A DNA stretch of 45,037 nucleotides from NCBI GenBank assembly GCA_964428335.1, contig CAYRXW010000012.1:1-45037 (forward strand), read 5' to 3'. A program made the position numbers and the translations under genes. The stretch's first letter is position 1; every line of letters begins with the position of its first letter. This document shows positions 41,296-45,037 of the stretch, one piece after another. Source of the DNA: GW2011-AR15 sp964428335. Lineage in GTDB: Archaea; Nanobdellota; Nanobdellia; Woesearchaeales; GW2011-AR15. The notes below the pieces were generated by a model. The model was not told the origin of the DNA. It saw only the letters and a program-made list of their open reading frames with translations, and ran no database searches.

Positions 41296-41749
41296 GGGGA
41301 TCAACCAAATCCCATGGAACATCCCTGTCATAATATGGACCTGATTCCAAGTCCCTTAAATATGTTGAATTAGGCAGTGTCCAAAACCCTATGCTTTGGG
41401 AAGCCTGGTGAAGATTGATTAGATAACTATGTGCTTTTCGTTCATCACCCATAGTGATAGGATAGGATAATACTTTTTTCTCACCAGGCACTATTAAAAC
41501 ATTGTCTGAATCAATTGTTTTCCCATCTTTTATGAAATCATATGTAACATAAGCAGGCTCTGCCTTATAATTTTTTATGCTGAAAGAAAACATAAAATCA
41601 GTGGTCTGGACTAATTGTATGTTCTCATGTTCCTCCATAGCAAGCTCTATCGCGCCTGACTTTTCATTTTGAATGTAAGCTGGCATCATAAGTATTCCAA
41701 GCAAAATCAATATTGAAACAATCGAAACCATTGCATCAACCTTATTCAT
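41267..41749 (-). CDS. DUF1616-like ectodomain protein
   Basis: This 160-aa protein has one N-terminal membrane helix (about residues 7-26) and an extracytoplasmic beta-rich domain ending in GFWTLPNSTYLRDLESGPYY. It resembles the soluble C-terminal part of DUF1616 proteins, which often accompany archaeal surface-glycan genes. Its start overlaps the upstream small gene by 4 bp (ATGA), so the three minus-strand genes are coupled. The DUF1616 assignment is moderate. Confidence 0.65.
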   Translation of the reverse strand: MNKVDAMVSIVSILILLGILMMPAYIQNEKSGAIELAMEEHENIQLVQTTDFMFSFSIKNYKAEPAYVTYDFIKDGKTIDSDNVLIVPGEKKVLSYPITMGDERKAHSYLINLHQASQSIGFWTLPNSTYLRDLESGPYYDRDVPWDLVDPLTQEYYRRG

Positions 41750-42018
41750 TTTTTCCTCCTTAAAAAGTTCAAAAGAATCCCAATAACTGAGATGATACCC
41801 AGATATAATATCAAGTTATAGTAAGTGTACCCGCCTGTCAATGATTTTTGTGATGCTGTCCCTCCAAGAAAAAATGCAAGCAAGATTGTAATAAGCATTG
41901 AGATTGCAACTCCAAGGATTGCCTTTTCATGCAGTTTTGAGTCATAAAAAAAGTAAAATGAATAGCCAATACCTGGTAAGATAAATACAAAGAGGATTGC
42001 AACGATTAGGCTAATCAT
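41746..42018 (-). CDS. Small three-helix membrane protein, DUF1616 N-terminal-like
   Basis: The start at 42018 forms an ATGA overlap with the stop of the GT-C-type gene; an alternative ATG at 42033 would add five residues. The 90-aa protein has three membrane helices with the pattern VFILPGIGYSFYFF in helix 1, as in the membrane part of DUF1616 proteins. Together with the next gene it looks like a DUF1616 protein split in two. Function unknown. Confidence 0.65.
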   Translation of the reverse strand: MISLIVAILFVFILPGIGYSFYFFYDSKLHEKAILGVAISMLITILLAFFLGGTASQKSLTGGYTYYNLILYLGIISVIGILLNFLRRKK

Positions 42019-43847
42019 ATGCTGTTCCCCCATAAATTATAATATATTCTTATCTTGCCATTATCATAGATTTTTGCTGTTCTGTTTGACAAATCAAACT
42101 TATTAGCATAGGTATATGGAACAGGATCTCCAAACAAATAGCTTTTTACAAAAAAAACATCTTCATTTATGATTATATAATCCAGTCTTTCCTGTTTCAT
42201 CTTCTCTTCATAGCTTCCTGTCCAGACTGGCCACTTGAGGAACTGCTGCTCATAAATTGTAAGATTTGAGTAATATAACCTGTAAGTTAATGGTATTATA
42301 GCCTGCTCAAACATGAAATAGCCGCTATAGATATCAAATACTGCCCGATCACCAATGATTACTGCATCTTCAGCTGAGTATTCATTAAGCCATTTTCCAG
42401 ATTCATATAAATAGGGATTTTTATACTGCTTAAGCTCCATTATATTTTCTGTCTCTTTTTCCGGATAGATTACATTTGGATGATAATTTATCAGAAGGCA
42501 GCCTACAAAGAAAAATGAAATAAATAGTAATGTGCCAAGACCTTTTAGCCTTAGCATATTAGCTGTAGTTAGATTTAAGGAAGCAACAATAAAAGAGAGC
42601 ATCATGCATATTCCTATCAATGGAAGCCAAATGAAAACATTTGTAAGCGTCGCCCATTCTGTCCTGGAAAGCACAATTGAGAACAGATATCCAAGAACTG
42701 AAAATATCAGGAAATAAATCAGGAAACCAAAATCAAATACATATCCTTCGTGATAGTTTTTTGAAAAGAAAAGCCTTGCTATCCTGAAAAAGATGAATAA
42801 TATAATTATCCCTATCAAAGCCTGGGAACCATAGATCAACAATGTTTCACCTAAAGAATAAAGATAAGGCAGGTTTTTTATTATTCCTGATGTTGCCTCT
42901 GCTGACTTTGGAGAGATGAATTCAAATAGCTTATTGAGATAATTCATGTTTGCGTCCCATAGCTTTCTTGCAATCAAGAACTCCCATATAAATATTGAAA
43001 AGGAGTGAAAGAGAGTGTATTTAAGAAAATGCAATGTGAAATTCTTATATCTGAACCTGAAAATTACATTTAGCAATGGATAAAATATTGAATATGTAAT
43101 AAGGCCAAAGAATAAGAACATAAACATGAAAAATGAAACTGAGTGGTCAGAAACTACAACGAGAAACGAAAAGAGCAAAAAGAAGATATCGTATTTTAGG
43201 TTTTGCTTCTTTAGACCCTTAACTAACATGAGCAGGCACATAAGAACAAATATTGCTGAAACCAGTCTTCGTGAAACTGCCAATATCCTAAGCCTTGGTG
43301 TTATTACATAAAAAAATGCTGCAATATACGCTACATCTGAATATGGCTCTTTAAAAAATGCAAGGAGGAAAAAAATCACTGCTGAAAGGAATATTACACC
43401 AAACAAGGATATTAAGACATATTTAACCAAAAATTCTGAAGAATATCCTGAAAGGATTGAAGTGAATGCTGTTGTTATATGAACTCCTGGATTATAACCA
43501 TAATAATCCTCAGCATAGCCTGAGCCTAGTGCTGGATTCCAGATTTTTTCTGAAATCAAAAAATTTGCTGTCTGTGTTTCAAAAGACACATCCCTGTCTA
43601 CCTGATAAAATAAAGGATAATTGAATGAAAACAGGGAAAGTATGAATATATCAAGCGCTAATAGAGAAAGAAATTTGTGGGTGCTCTTTTTTTGAAGCAT
43701 GAGGATAAACGAAGAAAGGACAATTCCTATGAAAAATGCCCAGAATAGCAAATATGAAAAGAATTTTTCCTTATTTAACTGGAGAAGCAGGGACAAAACT
43801 ATAAAAAGCATCTGAAGTGCCAGGAACATTGCATTTTTATCCTTCAT
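42015..43847 (-). CDS. GT-C-type membrane glycosyltransferase
   Basis: This 610-aa protein has about 13 membrane helices in residues 1-490 and a soluble C-terminal part. The first large extracellular loop carries an acidic motif, D84-R-D86 in VDRDVSFETQTANFL, and ends with YNPGVH. This is the layout of GT-C enzymes (mannosyltransferase or oligosaccharyltransferase families) that use lipid-linked sugars. It probably glycosylates surface proteins or lipids, in keeping with the sequon-rich proteins in this window. TATA (43870-43884) lies about 30 nt upstream of the ATG. Confidence 0.82.
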   Translation of the reverse strand: MKDKNAMFLALQMLFIVLSLLLQLNKEKFFSYLLFWAFFIGIVLSSFILMLQKKSTHKFLSLLALDIFILSLFSFNYPLFYQVDRDVSFETQTANFLISEKIWNPALGSGYAEDYYGYNPGVHITTAFTSILSGYSSEFLVKYVLISLFGVIFLSAVIFFLLAFFKEPYSDVAYIAAFFYVITPRLRILAVSRRLVSAIFVLMCLLMLVKGLKKQNLKYDIFFLLFSFLVVVSDHSVSFFMFMFLFFGLITYSIFYPLLNVIFRFRYKNFTLHFLKYTLFHSFSIFIWEFLIARKLWDANMNYLNKLFEFISPKSAEATSGIIKNLPYLYSLGETLLIYGSQALIGIIILFIFFRIARLFFSKNYHEGYVFDFGFLIYFLIFSVLGYLFSIVLSRTEWATLTNVFIWLPLIGICMMLSFIVASLNLTTANMLRLKGLGTLLFISFFFVGCLLINYHPNVIYPEKETENIMELKQYKNPYLYESGKWLNEYSAEDAVIIGDRAVFDIYSGYFMFEQAIIPLTYRLYYSNLTIYEQQFLKWPVWTGSYEEKMKQERLDYIIINEDVFFVKSYLFGDPVPYTYANKFDLSNRTAKIYDNGKIRIYYNLWGNSI

Positions 43848-43869
43848 TTCTGCCCTGAAAACCTTGTTT

Positions 43870-43884
43870 TATATTTAAATATAG
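43870..43884 (-). promoter_or_regulatory. TATA box for the GT-C operon
   Basis: CTATATTTAAATATA (minus strand) lies about 30 nt before the ATG at 43847 and is nearly palindromic. Confidence 0.5.
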
Positions 43885-43928
43885 CCAAAAAAAGCCATTA
43901 AACAAAAAATAAACTTAAACAAAGCTTA

Positions 43929-44849
43929 TCAAAATGACCTGGCTGTAATCTTAAGCCCTTCTGTAAACTTAACCTTCACATCATATCCTATAAGTTCCTT
44001 GGCCTTTCTTATATCAGCAAGCGAGTGTTTTACATCCCCTTTTCTTTCATCTGAAAAAATAGTGTTTGCTTTTTTCCCGATTATTTTTTCAAGCTCTTTT
44101 AGCAGCCTAAGAAGCGTGAATCTTTCACCGCATGCTACGTTCATGAATTCTCCTGGAGCTATTTTTGATTCGCTTGCAAGGATATTTGCGTTTACGACAT
44201 TCGCAACATATGTGAAATCTCTGCTCTGCTTTCCATCTCCAAATATAATAGGACTTTTCCCTTCTTTTATCATGGTTATGAACCTCGGAATAACTGCAGA
44301 ATATTGGGAAGTAGGATCCTGCCTTGGCCCAAACACATTGAAGTACCTAAGAGAAACAGTCTCAAGACCATATAACTTATAAAAAAGCCTCATGTAGGTT
44401 TCTGCTGTAAATTTTGTCAGTGCATAAGGTGATTTTGGGTTGATGCACATGCTCTCTGTCTTTGGAAGCTTAACTGAATCGCCATAGACTGAGCTTGATG
44501 ATGCAAAAATAACCCTTTTTGCCTTATTATCCCTTGCTGCAACAAGGACATTCAGTGTTCCTTCAACATTCACCCTATTGCTCAATAAGGGGTCCTGTAT
44601 TGATCTTGCGACAGAAGGCAGTGCAGCCTGATGAAAAATTATATCATTTTTGCCAAAGGTTTTCTTTAGAAGAGATATATCCAATATATCTCCATGTATG
44701 AATTCAACTTTAGTTTTTATAGAATCCAGGTTTTTTATGTTGCCTGTAGCAAGGTTATCAATAATTACAACTTTTTTCCTTCTTTTTACAAGCTCTTCAG
44801 CCAGATGGCTGCCGATAAACCCTGCTCCACCTGTTATTATGTACTTCAT
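43929..44849 (-). CDS. NAD-dependent UDP-sugar 4-epimerase (GalE/WbpP-like)
   Basis: This 306-aa extended short-chain dehydrogenase has the NAD-binding GGAGFIG (7-13), the catalytic Y142-x-x-x-K146 in SPYALTK, the SSSSVYGD block (about 117-124), LRYFNVFGPRQDP, and the substrate-site RDFTYVANV. It resembles UDP-glucose or UDP-N-acetylglucosamine 4-epimerases. A TATA element (44870-44881) about 26 nt upstream supports the start at 44849. Beside GalT and the pyrophosphorylase it would supply UDP-galactose-type donors to the glycosyltransferases nearby. Which UDP-sugar is used cannot be read here. Confidence 0.92.
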   Translation of the reverse strand: MKYIITGGAGFIGSHLAEELVKRRKKVVIIDNLATGNIKNLDSIKTKVEFIHGDILDISLLKKTFGKNDIIFHQAALPSVARSIQDPLLSNRVNVEGTLNVLVAARDNKAKRVIFASSSSVYGDSVKLPKTESMCINPKSPYALTKFTAETYMRLFYKLYGLETVSLRYFNVFGPRQDPTSQYSAVIPRFITMIKEGKSPIIFGDGKQSRDFTYVANVVNANILASESKIAPGEFMNVACGERFTLLRLLKELEKIIGKKANTIFSDERKGDVKHSLADIRKAKELIGYDVKVKFTEGLKITARSF

Positions 44850-44869
44850 TTTCCTATGCGAACCTCATG

Positions 44870-44881
44870 TTATATTAAAAG
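44870..44881 (-). promoter_or_regulatory. TATA box for the epimerase gene
   Basis: The minus strand reads TTTTAATATAAC about 26 nt before the ATG at 44849. Confidence 0.5.
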
Positions 44882-44896
44882 ATTGTTTTTGTTCCC

Positions 44897-45037
44897 TTAG
44901 ACCTTATTATTGACATACCCCATGCTTCCTTTTTTTGAAATGGTTTTTGCAGGTATCCCGACTGCTACTGAATTGTCTTCCAAATCTTTTGTAACAACAG
45001 AATTTGCTCCAACAGCCACATTGTTACCAATTACCAC
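44897..45037 (-). CDS. Partial hexapeptide-repeat acyltransferase (C-terminal end)
   Basis: The last 46 codons of a gene that begins beyond the right edge. The residues VVIGNNVAVGANSVVTKDL and VAVGIPAKTISKK are the final left-handed beta-helix turns and the C-terminal cap typical of NeuD/serine-acetyltransferase-like sugar O- or N-acyltransferases. It ends 48 bp upstream of the epimerase start, in the same direction. It probably belongs to the same glycan section. Confidence 0.85.
   Translation of the reverse strand: MVIGNNVAVGANSVVTKDLEDNSVAVGIPAKTISKKGSMGYVNNKV

Overview
The window looks like a low-GC archaeal chromosome segment, most likely from a small-genome DPANN-type lineage (Woesearchaeales/Pacearchaeales-like; this placement is inference). 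The archaeal evidence is a ribosomal protein L44e gene, a GINS replisome subunit, an RtcB RNA ligase, an intron-bearing tRNA-Tyr, and many genes whose start codon lies about 24-30 nt downstream of a TATA box, which is the leaderless pattern. A few genes instead carry Shine-Dalgarno-like GGTGAT or GGAGG elements. Genes are tightly packed: no gene-free stretch exceeds about 180 bases, apart from the left end, where an open frame runs off the edge. Six convergent gene pairs overlap at their 3' ends.

Layout. 0-4 kb: an edge-truncated gene, a lone response-regulator receiver, tRNA-Ser(UGA) and a Ca2+-type P-type ATPase. 4-7.5 kb: two unrecognised genes, then rtcB. 7.5-11 kb: a CPA2 (KefB-like) antiporter flanked by two proteins with a degenerate two-TM channel-like layout. 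10.8-15.5 kb: sugar-nucleotide enzymes (NTP-sugar pyrophosphorylase, GalT), a small zinc ribbon and an MgtC/DUF4010 membrane protein. 15.6-17.2 kb: a pilin-like surface protein pair. 17.3-21.8 kb: a VIT/CCC1 metal transporter, tRNA-Tyr with intron, half-size MFS plus rhodanese, DoxX and SHMT. 21.9-25.2 kb: an enlarged UPRTase-like protein, an HEXXH protein, GINS and L44e.

25.3-33.3 kb is the most distinctive region. A three-gene operon encodes a MoxR-like AAA+ ATPase, an unrecognised 273-aa protein, and a protein that carries an HEXXH motif and a von Willebrand factor A domain with a complete MIDAS. It is divergent from an 884-aa single-pass membrane protein (cytoplasmic coiled coil, Pro/Thr stalk, large sequon-rich ectodomain), which is followed by a receiver-domain protein. 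The island lies between informational genes (GINS, L44e on one side, MutL on the other) and is my main candidate for an undescribed ATPase/metallopeptidase system that acts on or through the cell envelope.

33.3-45 kb: mutL with the endonuclease motif, a glycogen-debranching-type GDE_C enzyme that lacks a canonical start codon, and a polytopic membrane protein. A surface-glycan section follows: GT2, a DegT-type aminotransferase, two DUF1616-like pieces, a GT-C-type membrane glycosyltransferase, a GalE/WbpP-like epimerase and an edge-truncated hexapeptide acyltransferase. Together with GalT and the pyrophosphorylase, these indicate UDP-sugar interconversion feeding envelope glycans. This fits the sequon-dense surface proteins in the window. 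No CRISPR array, insertion sequence, integrase or rRNA gene was seen.
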